Source: Protopterus annectens (Eukaryota > Chordata > Ceratodontiformes > Protopteridae). From it: DNA of 64,000 nucleotides. The position numbers were made by a program, and so were the translations under genes. Under the pieces are notes generated by a model, which was not told the origin of the DNA, did not search any database, and was given only the letters and a program-made list of their open reading frames with translations. The stretch lies in NCBI RefSeq assembly GCF_019279795.1, contig NC_056747.1, forward strand, positions 1,003,558,932 to 1,003,622,931, read 5' to 3'. The stretch's first letter is position 1; every line of letters begins with the position of its first letter. Shown one piece after another: positions 23,069 to 35,532 of this stretch.

Positions 23069-23668
23069 CCAGCCTAACCAACATGTGGAGGCTAGGGATG
23101 AACACTAGGACATGGAGCCCAGACTGACCAGCATCTGAAAGCTAAGGATGAACACTAGGACATGGAGCCCAGTCTAACCAGCATGTGGAGGCTAGTGATG
23201 AACACTAGAACATGGAGCCCAGCCTGATCAGCATGTGGAAGCTAGGGATGAACTCTAGGACATGGAGCCCAGTCTAACCAGCATGTGGAGGCTAGCGATG
23301 AACACTAGGACATGTAGCTCAGTCTAACCAGCATGTGGAAGCTAGGGATGAACACTAGGACATGGAGCCCAGCCTGACCAGCATGTGGAAGCTAGGGATG
23401 AACACTAGGACATGGAGCCCAGACTGACCAGCATCGGAAAGCTAGGGATGAACTCTAGGACATGGATCCCAGTCTAACCAGCATGTGGAGGCTAGCAATG
23501 AACACTAGGACATGGAGCCCAGCCTGACCAGCATGTGGAAGCTAGGGATAAACTCTAGGACATGGAGCCCAGTCTAACCAGCATGTGGAGGCTAGCGATG
23601 AACACTAGGACATGGATCCCAGTCTAACCAGCATGTGGAAGCTAGAGATGAACCATAGGACATGGAGC
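23069..23668. repeat. Minisatellite, 12 x 50 bp
   Basis: Exactly twelve 50-bp units, each with CCAG...AACCAGCATGTGGA...GATGAACACTAGGACATGGAGC. Variant bases alternate between units: TCTAACC/GAGGCTAGCG types against CCTGACC/GAAGCTAGGG types, suggesting the array grew by two-unit (100-bp) steps in part. Confidence 0.97.
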
Positions 23669-23669
23669 T

Positions 23670-25400
23670 GAGAAGCAGCAGTTGTAGCCACGGCAGTCTC
23701 CCTCCTCCTCACTCTACCTTTGACATATAATTGCAAAAATCTGAAATAAAAATCAAACTGTATTTACATAGGAGCTGTGACTGTGACACCTTTTGTAAAA
23801 TGAGTTGTGTCAGTATTAATAGAATAAAATGAGAAACACAATGCAGGAAAATATTCTGCAATAACACTGGCAAACAGATTAGGACACGTTATGAAAAACA
23901 AAACAAAATATGATCTCAGAGACCAGTCTGGTAGTTTAATATAGCACAGTAGCTTTTAATGATGTTACCTGACCCTATGTCCCACAGCTTTGCCCTTTGT
24001 TTGGGATCATATAACAGACAATATTAATCACCACCCCACCCATAAGACAACTTAATTGCTAATAAAAATAATATGATTTATGACTCCACACCTGCATTAG
24101 AAACAAAAATGTTTGGTTTACATTATAAAAACATAATTTTATCCATGCAGACTTTCCCTTTTCTGTATTATATGCCTAAATGATGGATAATACTGTTTTG
24201 ACACATTGTACAGTTGTGGTTTGTCTGGAAAGTTTCAGTGTTTATTGTCTGAGGATGAGACTAACTATTTATAGTCGCTGCCTGTGAGGATGTCAAAAGA
24301 GAAGCCAAGACTTTCTTAACAAACAATATGCATTAGTAGTCACAATTCTTGCTTGTGCAAAGAACAGTGTATTCCACAAAAAAAAATAATTAATTAATTA
24401 ATTTAAAAAAAAAACACATCAGCTTGAACAGTTTGTGAAAATCAGCTTTATATCAGAGTCTTAAGCAGTTTAACCACTCAGTAATTCAGTAATGGAATTC
24501 TTAACAAAAGAGTACCCCATAGTACAAAAAAAACATTAAATTCAGAGGTTCACCATAAATGTATGCACTACTCATAATGTAGGAATAAAACTATATACCC
24601 TGATGGTAGTGGTTACTACTGTCTGGTCTAAGTATCAAAATACCAAACTGAGGTAGTAGCTGCCTCTCTGAGAATCATGCTACGTCAGAGAGAGATATAT
24701 ACCGTAATGTGAAGCTTCCAGAAGAGAGCCATGGAATTGTGCCTCTTCAGTGTCTCATTCCAAAGTATCCATTCCCAATTAAACAGAAACTTGCTATATT
24801 TCTCCCAGCCTCTACAATTATGAGTGAGTTAGGGCTAGCCAAAATTATACTTTGCATTCCCAGTGTTAATAAAATGTATAACACACATTTTCTAAACAGT
24901 TGTCCAAATGTAACATCTGACATTATGTAATAACAATGCCACGTTTTATGGCTGTCAACCCAAAATTCTGAGGCAAAACAAACATCACTTAAAACATGTA
25001 ACATATACTATCCTTCAAGGTAAAACATCCTTGAGAGTTTATTTCCCACTACAAGGTTTCCTTACATAAAAGTTGCCATTCTCACTCATAAACCATCGGT
25101 TTCTCAATATCAAGATCTGATAAAATGTTCCATTTTTCAGTTGTTGTTATTCATTAACAGCTTAGATGATATTACAGTGTGACTATATGTTAAATAAGCA
25201 TTGAGACATGAGGGTCCGAGTTGCCTTATAACAAGCATATGCCTAGGTATAGGGAATGACTGTATCCTTCCATACACTGGCATGTAGTTATCACATCGGT
25301 AAACAACACCCTCAAGTTCCATAATAGACTTAAAATGGATATATATAAAAGTCAAGATAGCTGCTACGCAGGTAAATGCTCTTGTTCTCCAAACAAATTG
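23670..25400. other. No gene recognised
   Basis: AT-rich sequence, including a TTAA-repeat patch at 24386-24402. Minus frames of 85 and 94 codons here show no family motifs. Confidence 0.5.
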
Positions 25401-25571
25401 TTTTAAAATTAACGTAAGCACTAAAACAAGAGCAAAAGTGAGGACACAAACCAGGAACGTAAAATCACAAGTATTTAGCGCTCATCCGTTGCAATAAATA
25501 CTTGTGATTTTACGTTCCTGGTTTGTGTCCTCACTTTTGCTCTTGTTTTAGTGTTTACGTTAATTTTAAAA
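25401..25571. repeat. Near-perfect hairpin, 77-bp arms
   Basis: Arms 25401-25477 and 25495-25571 are inverted copies differing at one position (GTAAGCACT versus GTAAACACT), with a 17-bp loop. The arms are flush with TTTTAAAA termini. Such a young hairpin could be a small MITE or a templated inverted duplication. I see no clear target-site duplication. Confidence 0.95.
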
Positions 25572-25839
25572 TGAACATATGTTTTGTGCTATGCATTTTT
25601 AAATTGTCTGTAAGCTGTATTACTACTATATGAACAAAACAGTGTTAGCATTTTGTTAGAATTAAGTAATGTAGCAATGTAAAGTAGTCCCAAATGAAAA
25701 GTCATGACTGTGTAAAGAAAAAAAAAACAAGTAGACAAGTATGTTTACATAAATAATAAAAAGTAAAAACAAGGATGCTAATTTCTTAATGAAGAGTGGC
25801 AGCCTAAAATACTGGTATTATTTGGGACACATAATCCCC

Positions 25840-26495
25840 CGGATTCTCAAACTCTTGTACGGAGTGCAAGATCAGTGCAGGAGCACAAGCAGGCAATATG
25901 TCTGCCCTGCGATCCAGGAACAGCCTGCAGGGGGCGTGCACGAGTGCTCCTGCACTACTCCTGCATGGACTACGCCCTGGTATGCAAATCACCCCATTTG
26001 CAGGAGAAATCTATGCAAATGAGGTGGTTTTGCAATCCAGAAAGTTTGCAACAGTCTGTTCAAGACTAGTGCTAACTGCAGAAATGTACTCGGTTAGTAA
26101 CCGAGTACATTTCTGCAAACTCCAAAACAGCGCTATGACAGCTCCAAATAAAGGTTGCATATCATGTAGTAAGCATGCCAATGACCAAGTATAAGGCCAT
26201 TGGCATTGCAAACATAAAAATAAATACAAAAATCAACTTTTATTAATTTGTAGCCGATCTCGGCTGTTTTAAGTGTAGGGCAGCGGCACGCAAATGGGAT
26301 CGGGGGGAAATAAGAAAGTGAACCTAAATTAAGCATTCTAACTAAAATCAGTATTCTGCCATGCAAGTCAATGGCAGGCAGAAGACAACATGGCCAGTGA
26401 GTAGTTGTTGCTAAGGGGGGAGGCTCAGTGTGAGACATGTAGCTATGCATTAGCAGGCAATGCTATGCAAATGAGGGGAAGGATAGTGAATCCCA
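25840..26495. mobile_element. Harbinger-type MITE sequence
   Basis: The left end has CCCGGATTCTCAAACTCTTG and the right end, on the other strand, TGGGATTCACTATCCTTCC; a third version, GGATTCACTAACCTTCC, ends the element at 38.6 kb. Internal inverted motifs include GTGCAGGAGCAC...GTGCTCCTGCAC (about 25877-25955) and the perfect palindrome at 26077-26117. ATGCAAATGAGG occurs near both 26015 and 26465. The proximity to a Harbinger transposase just downstream suggests the family; the target-site duplication was not resolved. Confidence 0.5.
26077..26117. repeat. Perfect 20-bp-arm palindrome
   Basis: TGCAGAAATGTACTCGGTTA (26077-26096) and its exact inverted copy (26098-26117) are separated by one base. 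It lies inside the Harbinger-type MITE sequence. Confidence 0.97.
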
Positions 26496-27038
26496 GTTTT
26501 CTCCAGCATGTAGGTCAGGTCCCAACAGTGAAAGAGTAGGAATAGTCTGGTGCAAGACTAGGAGATAGGCGACATCATGGGGGGTGTGCCAGGCATACTG
26601 TAAGCGGATTGGAGCCCTGTGGCCCGGGTCTGCTCCTAGCTTAGCAGAGCTTAGCTAGGGGTTGTGTCTAAACCTGCATAGCACTCTTTACAAAGCCTAA
26701 GCGGGTGTGTGCACCGCGCACTGGGATTTACAGGAAGAAAAAGAGGTGAAACTTGGAAATAGCAGCAGTGTGCACATTTGAGCACTCTGTTTGTGTGGCG
26801 CACACACGGGCTTAAACAAGAATGCAATGAGAAGGGAAAACAGCAGTAGGAAGGTAATCAAGGAGAACTAGCTTAGCTGGCAAGTGAAATGTATCGGAAT
26901 CAGCCAATTACACAGGCAGCAGACAAGCCCAACCCAAAACTACTATAAACTAAGCAAAACACCTTCTCCTCTGGTTTTCCTACAACCTACACCACCGGTG
27001 TAAACAAGCGGGGAACTTTTAACACTCACAACAGCAAA

Positions 27039-28546
27039 ATGATAGGGGCTGCAATAGTTATCATACAACAACTTGTGGAAGAGGCTGACGGTGAGGATGT
27101 GAATGCTACCGACCAACCCACAGTGAGGAGACGGAGAAGAGTGTACAGACCCAGGGTAACCTACCAGGGGCTACATGAGCTGGAGATAGTGGAGTGCTAC
27201 AGGGTGGACAGGGACCTCCTACAGCAAATTATTGAGTTGTGCCGGCCACGCCTGACACACAGAACTAATTGAGGGGAACCCATCCCAGTGGATGCCAAGG
27301 TATGTGTAGGCCTAAGAATACTAGTTACAAGTACCTTCCAAAGGCCAACTGGGGATATGATGGGGATTTCACAGGCATCAGCATCCAGGGTACTCCACCA
27401 GTTCCTGGATGCCATGTCAGCATATGTCGGTGAGCACGTATATTTCCCATGTCTATATCACGTTATCGAAAGTTTACTTAATCGAATCAATAAAGGTCAA
27501 ACTTTATTGATCGATTAAGTAAAACATTGAATAATGTAAAAAAAAAACTAATTAAAAAAATAAAAAAACTAAATGGCGTAGGCAGGGTAGCAAGCCCCCC
27601 TGCACCCCCCCACAGCCCCCCTACTTAAATATACCAACTCCAAGACCTCACTACATTTAGGTAAATGGAAATCTCCCTTTACAGAGATTTCCGTTTACTT
27701 GCATGATGTTCTTCACTTTCGATATTGTCGTGCCAACAATATCAGACTCAATATTGTCAGCTTACGGCAACGTGAAGTAGACCCATATTTCCCCAACACC
27801 CCTGAGGTGTTGGCCAGTAATATGTATCTCTTCTACCAAATAGCAGATTACCCTGAGGTAGTGGGTACAATAGACTGCACGTGCATACGCATCAAAGCAC
27901 CACCCGGTGAGCGAGGTAGGGTTTACATCAACCGCAAGGGCTTCCCCTCCAGCAACTGCCAGGTCATATGTGATGCCCAGGGCATAATAATGAATGTGTG
28001 TGCTGGCTGCCCTGAAAGCTATCATGATTCCCACATCTGGCATCTGATGCAGCTGTACCAGAGATTTGCCAGTGGGGACATCCCACACGGTCACCTAGTG
28101 GGGGATGCTGGATACGCACTGGAGCCGTGGCTGATGACACCCATCAGAAATGCACACACAGCCAAACAAGAACTCCATAATGAAGCACACGCACAAACAA
28201 GAATCATTATAGACCATGTGTTTGGGATGCTCAAGTCACGGTTCCGGTGCCTGCACACATCCGGTGGAGCCTTGCAGTACTCACCAGCTGCATGTACCCA
28301 AATTGTCCTTGTATGTGCCATGCTACACAATATGATCTTGTGGAAACAGCTGCAGCAGGAACAGCATGGGGTAGGGCCACACAGCCCCCCCTAATGCCAA
28401 TGCCTGCAGAGGCACAGAGTGACTCGGAGGAGGAACAACCTGAGCCTGCCCCAGTAGGCAGAAGGAGGAGTGCCCAATATGCCCTGGCCTTGGCAAAGAG
28501 GCAACGCATAGCACATACACTGACATTGGAGGGACCCAGAGAATAA
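27039..28546 (+). pseudogene. PIF/Harbinger transposase, interrupted
   Basis: One reading frame (codons in phase from 27039 to 28394) is broken by a TGA at 27270 and by foldback MITE FB3 at 27449-27784. The N-terminal part has a basic RRRRRVYRPRV stretch, YRVDRDLLQQIIELCRPRL and a helix-turn-helix-like QASASRVLHQFLDAM. Past FB3 come the DDE blocks: EVVGTIDCTCIRIKAP (usual IDGTHI, first Asp kept), HLVGDAGYALEPWLMTP (second Asp kept), and IIIDHVFGMLKSRFRCL, where the usual Glu is Asp. It ends CAMLHNM. At a C7 run (28385-28391) a frameshift would restore an acidic/basic tail (SDSEEEQPEP, then RRRSAQYALALAKRQR) ending at 28546. The enzyme would excise and insert Harbinger DNA together with a Myb-like partner; a candidate partner gene sits at 63 kb. 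This copy is inactive. Confidence 0.88.
27449..27784. mobile_element. Foldback MITE FB3 (336 bp) inside the transposase
   Basis: Flanked by a perfect 9-bp direct repeat ATATTTCCC (27440-27448 and 27785-27793). Ends: left ATGTCTATATCACGTT, right on the other strand GGGTCTACTTCACGTT. The left arm holds the hairpin ACTTAATCGA...TCGATTAAGT, the right arm GATATTG...CAATATC. The family core lies at 27583-27660 as GGGTAGCAAGCCCCCCTGCA and TTAAATATACCAACTC. Removing the element plus one TSD copy leaves the transposase reading in phase through VYFP-NTPEV, which independently confirms the insertion limits. Confidence 0.93.
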
Positions 28547-28549
28547 CAT

Positions 28550-28990
28550 CTCTCTCTGACTCTCATAAGCAGTAAAAGGGATGCCAAACATTACACTACC
28601 TGTGCCAAACCATGTGTAGGGAGTGTACTATATGCATCTGACATAGGCAGCCCTGCAGCACCACCCTCAATACTGGGATGCCCACAAGGTAAGTGACTCA
28701 CACATGCCAGTCAGTGGAGGTCACATACCCAACAACTGTCACAGCCAGCAGGACAGGTGTAGACAAACACAAACAAAGGCTATGCTATGGCCTCAGAATG
28801 CGGCCTATGGGTAACCTTCCTTTCCAGGCTTACACAGACAGACTACAGCAAGTCAGGCAGTGGGATGTCAGTTCTGAAAGCAAGGATGTCAGTAACTAAT
28901 ATGCAGGTAAGTAAAAGCTAAGATCTGTAGTACACTGGTATGTTTCTAGTCAGAATGATAGGATAGACTACAGACTGAAATGGAGTACCC
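28550..28990 (+). other. Harbinger 3' flank, no gene recognised
   Basis: Sequence between the transposase end and duplication copy A. No ORF with known motifs. It may be the Harbinger 3' non-coding part, but no terminal inverted repeat was identified. Confidence 0.4.
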
Positions 28991-29009
28991 AACATACTAG
29001 TACAGTCCT

Positions 29010-29310
29010 AGCAAATGTGTACAAGTGTCAGATGTGCCCCCCCATCCTATGTAGAAATATAGTAGCAGTCAGGTGTGCCCCCCCCAAGCCTGTGTAGAAA
29101 TGTAGAAATAGTCAGGTGTGCCCCCCAGTCCTACTTAGGAATATAGTAACAGTTCAGGTGTGCCCCCCAATCCTGTGTAGAAATGTAGAAATAGTCAGGT
29201 GTGCCCCCCCATCTTACGTAGAAATATAGTAACAGTCAGGTGTGCCCCCCCACAATCCTGTGAAGAAATGTAGAAATAGTCAGGTGTGCCCCCCCATCCT
29301 ATGCAGAAAT
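29010..29310. repeat. Minisatellite with GTCAGGTGTGCCCCCC units
   Basis: About six units of roughly 45-60 bp, each GTCAGGTGTGCCCCCC...ATCCTRTGTAGAAATGTAGAA. Homologous to 52590-52890 in copy B. Confidence 0.9.
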
Positions 29311-30074
29311 GTATTAACAGTCCATGCCAAATGATCAATGGATACCCTGAAGTGACTGCATGCCACATGTAGGTGTACAACACAAAGGTCGGCACTGCAG
29401 TACAAACTACCTAGACCCGATCCACACATTCAGTATTGACGGCCATACTGGGCATGCCCACACACTTAGAGTAATGAAGGCAATGTCAGTCAATGTCAGT
29501 CAACAACATTAGAGTAATGAAGGCAATGTCAGTCAACAACATACTGAAAGGTCATACTAGGCATGCTCACACACTTAAGCACATGAAGGCTGTGTCTGCA
29601 AACACCAGTGGACTAGACATATCTCGCAGCCGCAGGTGTTAGTGCAGACACTCCTCCATATGCACCATACATGCTTTGCACACACAGTGGATAGGAATAC
29701 AGGCATTTATGTAAGGACAACACACTTTAATAAGTCAAAAGTAGACATACATAGATGTGTGGAAGAGGGTGACTGTGACAAGGAGCCATCCAGGGCTCTC
29801 CCACCCAGCACACAGCCAAAGGGCCACAACCACACAAGAGTCTGATGTCACACACTGCAGATACTAGCCACCAGTATTTGTTAGCATTACAGAGTATGTG
29901 GTGCATGTGCCAGCTGTGCAACATGACTGTTCAAGGAAGTAGTCATCTAGCAGCTGTATACACGTACCTGTGGAATATGACCCAGGTTGTGCCCACATGT
30001 GGCATGTCAACACCTAGATGAAAGGGTTATGGCCCATGCACACACACTGCCCTCCCCATAGTCTCACTATGACA

Positions 30075-31572
30075 AGCCTGCTGTGGTCATCTACTGTGAA
30101 ATACACCTTTGGGAGAGTTGCATCCTAGGAATCTCTGTGGCACGCCCTGTAACTGTGTACTGCTGTAGTATGGCAAACTAGTTTGATAGGAGTTCTAACC
30201 TCAGCACTGGCATCTGTGTGTGTATGCGTGTCTGTCTGAGTAGAGAGCAATGCTTTTTAGGGTGGTCACACTCCTACAATTGCAATGCTCTACTTTGGTA
30301 AGGCTGCTGATGTCATCCACCTAGAAATATATCCCTGGAAAGACTGCATCCCAGTAATCTCTGTGGCATGTCCCATAACTGCGTACTGCTGTAGTGTGAT
30401 AAAATAGTTATGTAGGAGTTCAGTTTCCAGACATGGCAACTGTGTTTGTGTGTGTGTGTCTGTCTGTGTAGAGAACAATGCTTTTTATGGTAGTCACACC
30501 CCCTACAATTTAAATGCACTACTTTGGCAAAGCTGCTGATGTCATCCACCTAGGAATATACCTCTGGGAAAGAAGTAGCCCAGTAATCTCTGTAGCAGGT
30601 CCTATAGCTGCGCATTGCTGTAGAGTGATAGATTAGGTAGGTAGCTGTTCTACTCCCAGAAATGACAAGTGTGTTTGTGTGTGTGTCTGTCTGACCTTGT
30701 CTGTGTAGAGAGCAATGCTTTTTAGGGTAGTCACACTGCATACAATTTGTATGCTCTACGTTGGCAAAACTGCTGATGTCATCCACCTAGAAATACACCT
30801 CTGGGAAGAATGTAGCCCAGTAATCTCTGTAGCATGTCCTGTAACTGCATATTGCTGTATTGTGATAGATTAGGAAGATAGCTGTTCTACTCCCTGACAT
30901 GGCAAGTGTGTTTGTGTGTGTGTCTGTCTGACCCTGTCTGTGTAGAGAACACTGCTTTTTAGGGTAGTCACACTCCATACAATTGCAATGCTCTACTTTG
31001 GTAAGGCTGCTGATGTCATCCACCTATAATTACATCCGTGGAAAAATTGCATTCCAGTAATCTCTGTGGCGCATCCCATAACTGTGTACTGCAGTAGTGT
31101 GATATAGTTAAGGAGAAGTTCAATTCCTAGACATGGCAATTGTGTGTGTTTGTCTGTGTATAGAGCAGTGCTTTGTAGGGTAGTCACACTCCCTACAATT
31201 CAAATGCTCATCTTTGGCAAGGCTGATGATGTCATCCACCGGAAACACCTCTGAGTAGCTGTAACCCAGTAGTCACTGAAGCATCTCCTGTAAGTGCATA
31301 CTGCTGTAATATGGTGTAGACCTCTGTTAGGGGTTCTATACCCACGCATGTCGGTTGTGGATGTTTTGTGTGTGTTCCACTGTCTGTGTGGGGAGCAATG
31401 CATTTTAGGCTAGTCACACTCAATACATGTCCAATGGCCTACTTTGGCAGTCCTGCTGATGTCATCCAATGTGAAATACACCTTTGCGGAAGGGGCACTC
31501 CAGTGTACCATAACTGTGTAGTGCTGTAGTATACTAAACTAGACAGGTAGGGGATCAATTCCCAGACATGAC

Positions 31573-31646
<74 letters not shown>

Positions 31647-31690
31647 CACCTGGGCCCAATGTGGGGTGGGTTTTGCAAATGTCTTTTATG
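30075..31690. repeat. Tandem array of about 237-bp units (copy A)
   Basis: Seven units, each beginning near GCTGCTGATGTCATCCACCT and containing GTACTGCTGTAGTGTGATAA, GGAGTTCTAATCCCAGACAT, a short TG tract and GAGCAATGCTTTTTAGGGT. Three consecutive units are exactly 237 bp (30313, 30550 and 30787). TG tract length varies, and in the last unit it has expanded to about 36 repeats (31575-31646). The TTCTAATCCCA word resembles a tRNA box B. Confidence 0.93.
31575..31646. repeat. (TG)n microsatellite
   Basis: An expanded TG tract inside the last 237-bp unit of copy A. Confidence 0.97.
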
Positions 31691-33228
31691 GTGGCCCTAT
31701 ATCACAATGTCCACTGTACAGGGATAACAGATGTGAAATAGCCGAGAGGCTGGAGTGCAAATCCATACCCATACATGTGACATCACGGCCAGGCAATCAC
31801 AATTAGCAACCCCTGTACTACCCAGAGCACACTCTCAACTCATGTCACATACACACAGACACACATGAATATGTGTGTAGTCCACTGCATATTGGTGACT
31901 GATAGTAACTATGGAGTGATTGCAGTGGCCTACAAAGGGCATAGCACCCTGTCTATCCATCCAATAGGCACATACATGCAGACAGTGCACCTTCCCCATG
32001 TTCCCCACTGGCCACTTGCATCACCTGTGGGGCCATCACATGTGACCCTCAAAGGACATACTATGCCTGAAAACATGCCCCATATGGACTGATGCCAGGG
32101 AATGTCGGTAGAATGCTATCAATGTAGGTGCAGGGTTAACCTGCTGTTCATTACCAGTTCCTGCCACAGGTGGCCACGACTGTCACATCTGATGATAATC
32201 TGTGTACACAACATGGGCCCGACACCCCAGGTACAGTTCCACATGTCACTGTACATGCATGTGGGAGGTGTGCACATCCCAAACACCATCCATGTCATGG
32301 ACTAGGGATCACATACATGTCAAGCGATGCACAGCATTGGCCACACGCAATAGCCACCCAGGTGACTGGATGGTGGATACAATACTCACCTATGTGGAAA
32401 AATGAAGAAACCACAAGCCTGAGCCACAATGCAGACCATTGTCATGTGGCCTGATACCAAGATATACCCATCACCTAGCCTTGTATAGCCATCTGGCACA
32501 GTCGACCACCACATACCCATGCAGAAATGCACCCATGCATGTCAGTACTGGCACCCTGTGTGTTTGTGTGTGTGTGGTATGATGTGTATGATCACATCCA
32601 CACTCACTACAACCCCCAGTGGCATACTGAAGCATGCTGTCTGATGTCAGACATCTCCCCATACCCTTTGCCCAAATAACCTCTGTATGACCCATGTGGT
32701 GTATGTGATACCTGCACAGTACTGTGTTGTGGCAATCTCACTGGTGATGAGCTGTATCGCTGGCCCTGACAAGTGTGTCAATGTGTGTGCATCCCTGTGA
32801 GAGTGTGGCTGTGTTGACGCTGGCACCTGTTCATGTGGACAGGCACATGTACATCACCTACCATATAACTACCATATCCCTGTTACAGATGTCACTCACC
32901 ATCACATATATGTTCTACGGACCCCACAACAGTAACCTATGTGGCGCATTCAACAACTGCATAGGACTGTGATAGCACTACATAGTCATCAGGGGTTTGA
33001 TACCCTGTGCTGGTAGGTGTGTGACACAAACATGCTTAGTTCTTACTCTCCCACCCCTCCCTGACTTGCTGGTGCCTCTGTCTGCTTCCCTCACTGGTGG
33101 CTGTGGAGACCTATACCTGCTTTTCTTAGGCAGCAGCATGTGTATTTTAGGTAATGCTCATGATCAGCTGATGGCCACTGCACGAATTGAAGCCCTCCCC
33201 TAGCTGGTTGCATGTGGAACAGCTGTGG

Positions 33229-33403
33229 TTGTTGTTGTGTCTTTCAGCTTTTCCCGGTTAGGGATCGCCACAGCGGAACTCTGGTCTGCTAATGATTGGC
33301 AGTAGATTTTTTACGAACGCTGAGGTGCCAGCTCGACGTTCAACCTTCAACGAAGGCATGCCCATTACGCATGTCTTTCAAACGCCCACCCAACTGCAGG
33401 GAG
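33229..33403 (-). mobile_element. SINE insertion, 5'-truncated, only in copy A
   Basis: Matches the tail and middle of the SINE at 20064-20335 (CTGCTAATGATTGGCAGTAG, GAGGTGCCAGCTCGA). Flanked by CAGCTGTGG at 33220-33228 and 33404-33412. Copy B has a single CAGCTGTTG at the equivalent place (about 56830), an empty site. This dates the insertion after the A/B split and confirms mobility by retrotransposition. Confidence 0.92.
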
Positions 33404-35456
33404 CAGCTGTGGTAACATTCCCATAGCCAATTGCATGGAAACACACTCCAATATCTAGGAACACCATGTTTGTGTTGGTCCTTTTCATTCACTGTGAGCA
33501 GGAACTCGTTCTGTTGTTTGGCAAGCAGCATCTCAGATGGGATGGGGATTTATCTCTGACAACATACACTGTGGAAACAGGCCAACACACAGGAGGGAGA
33601 TATGCCTGACCTGATTACAGGCTGTAAGTGCTGCTATACTGCATTTGGAGTTATGCTGGGTTAACAGTGTGTGTGTAGATATGGCTGTCCCATATGTCTC
33701 AATACCTGCCATGTCAGTATCTTTGTTTATGAGGAATCCCCATCTGCAGGGTGATCCACAGAATGGGCGGTGCTTTGTACCTTTGGTGTCATGTGCTACC
33801 CACGGAGCATCTATCTGTGGACTGCAGAAAGTACTGTGAAGATTGTAGTCTGTAGATGGTGAAAGCCGTGACAGTTACAGACTTCATATCCCTCATAAGA
33901 AATATGTTGCAACAAACCCCCCGTTACAACAGTAAATGTATGCGGTTATCACAGCATCATGTCAATATTGGCCCTGTGTATGTGCATCCAGCCCCAACTC
34001 TGTCAACCTTTGCACATATGTCGTGCATGTAGAGGTGCATATGTGCTGTACACCATAAGTAGTATCATCATATCTGATAACAAGCCAGTGAGATATCAGA
34101 CTGCTACACATGTGGGGTTATAACTGATGATATAACCTGGACATACTGTGGCTTTATGTACAGTACTGAGGTCTGTGTACATATGGTGAATGTCAACAGT
34201 GTGTGTATTGTTAATATATACCTTGGCCTGTGTACAGACTGTGGTAGTTGTCATTATCCTAGGTCCCATCCTATCTGATGTTACATGCCACTCCACTGTA
34301 TGTTACCATATTGGCTTACATGTTTGTAGGGCCATACACACACATGTCCCATACCACAGTCAGCCATCACACCACACTGTGTAGCGGCCCAGTATATGTA
34401 GGGATAGTGTCTGAGTGGCACATAAGAGGATGGTGTTGAACAGATAGTCCATATACTGTAATGTTATGCTAGCTTGCCATATGATGCTGTGGCTCTGTTC
34501 TCACTGGTTGTGGTTATGAACTTTCACACGGGTGTATCTTACCCTGTGCTGTAACATGCCTGTACAGCCTGCTGTATATGCAGATGCACGTGCATTCCCC
34601 CATAGGAGATGTAGACTGGTGTTGAGCCAGTCTGCCTGTAGCCTGTACAGTGCATTGTTACATGCCTAGCAGCTTAGTGTACTTGCCCAGTGAGATGTCA
34701 TGTTCAGGCACTTGCCAGATGTACTGCTGCTGGGCCTCCCTTTACAGTCATGTATGTCAGACAGAGCAGTGGGATGTTGTACAGATGTATGTCAATATCT
34801 AATGGGTAGTATGTGGCCATGGCACCCATGTACCAGTGGGTATTACTTGTCAGGCCAGACAGGCGTGTGTAAATGCAGAAGCTATGGTGGCATTTGCATA
34901 AAGGTTGTTATGTGTTATACCCATCTACATGCTGTTAACATCCATGTTGTCAGGCATGGTACACATGTTTTGCACTAAGGGGTTCTGTGTATACCTCTGG
35001 ACTCTACAGAGTGTGTCAGAATGTCCACACATATTGGCCAATATCTCTGCTGCAGTTGACAGGGGCTGTACATGCAAGCAGCGGTACTTAACTATGCTGT
35101 CCTTAGGATGTTTGTCTGTAGCCAATGGCACACATGTGGAAAGCAGATGTGACCCACCACACACACCATGTCTGTGAGGACAATCCCAAGTACAGTAGCA
35201 ATAGTATATCAAGCTGTAATAGTATGCAAATAAAGGTCTTCCACTCCTGCAAACCTGTGTATGGTGTCTTTCCCTATGACCTCTCTGTGGGTATATGTTG
35301 CAGGCAGTGATTAACATTTGTACGGGTGGCCCATACAGTGTCCAGTTGTTCAGGTGTGAACTGTAGGCATAGTGGCCATTCCGTATTTTGTGCACCTCTT
35401 ACATATGCATCTGACTGTACATATCTCTGCATGTGAATGTGTAGTCACATGTATCT

Positions 35457-35457
35457 A

Positions 35458-35523
<66 letters not shown>

Positions 35524-35532
35524 TATATATAT
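35457..35532. repeat. (CT)n-(AT)n microsatellite
   Basis: A short CT tract then about 30 AT units. The homologous tract in copy B is at 58953-59029. Confidence 0.97.

Noticed and set aside
22690-23670. CRISPR array
   Set aside because: The 33-bp and 50-bp units are contiguous with no unique spacers, and the sequence is vertebrate-type nuclear DNA.
28247-28546. Separate 99-codon gene overlapping the transposase end
   Set aside because: Only its end is protein-like, and it continues the transposase tail after a C-run frameshift; the first half is the transposase in the wrong frame.
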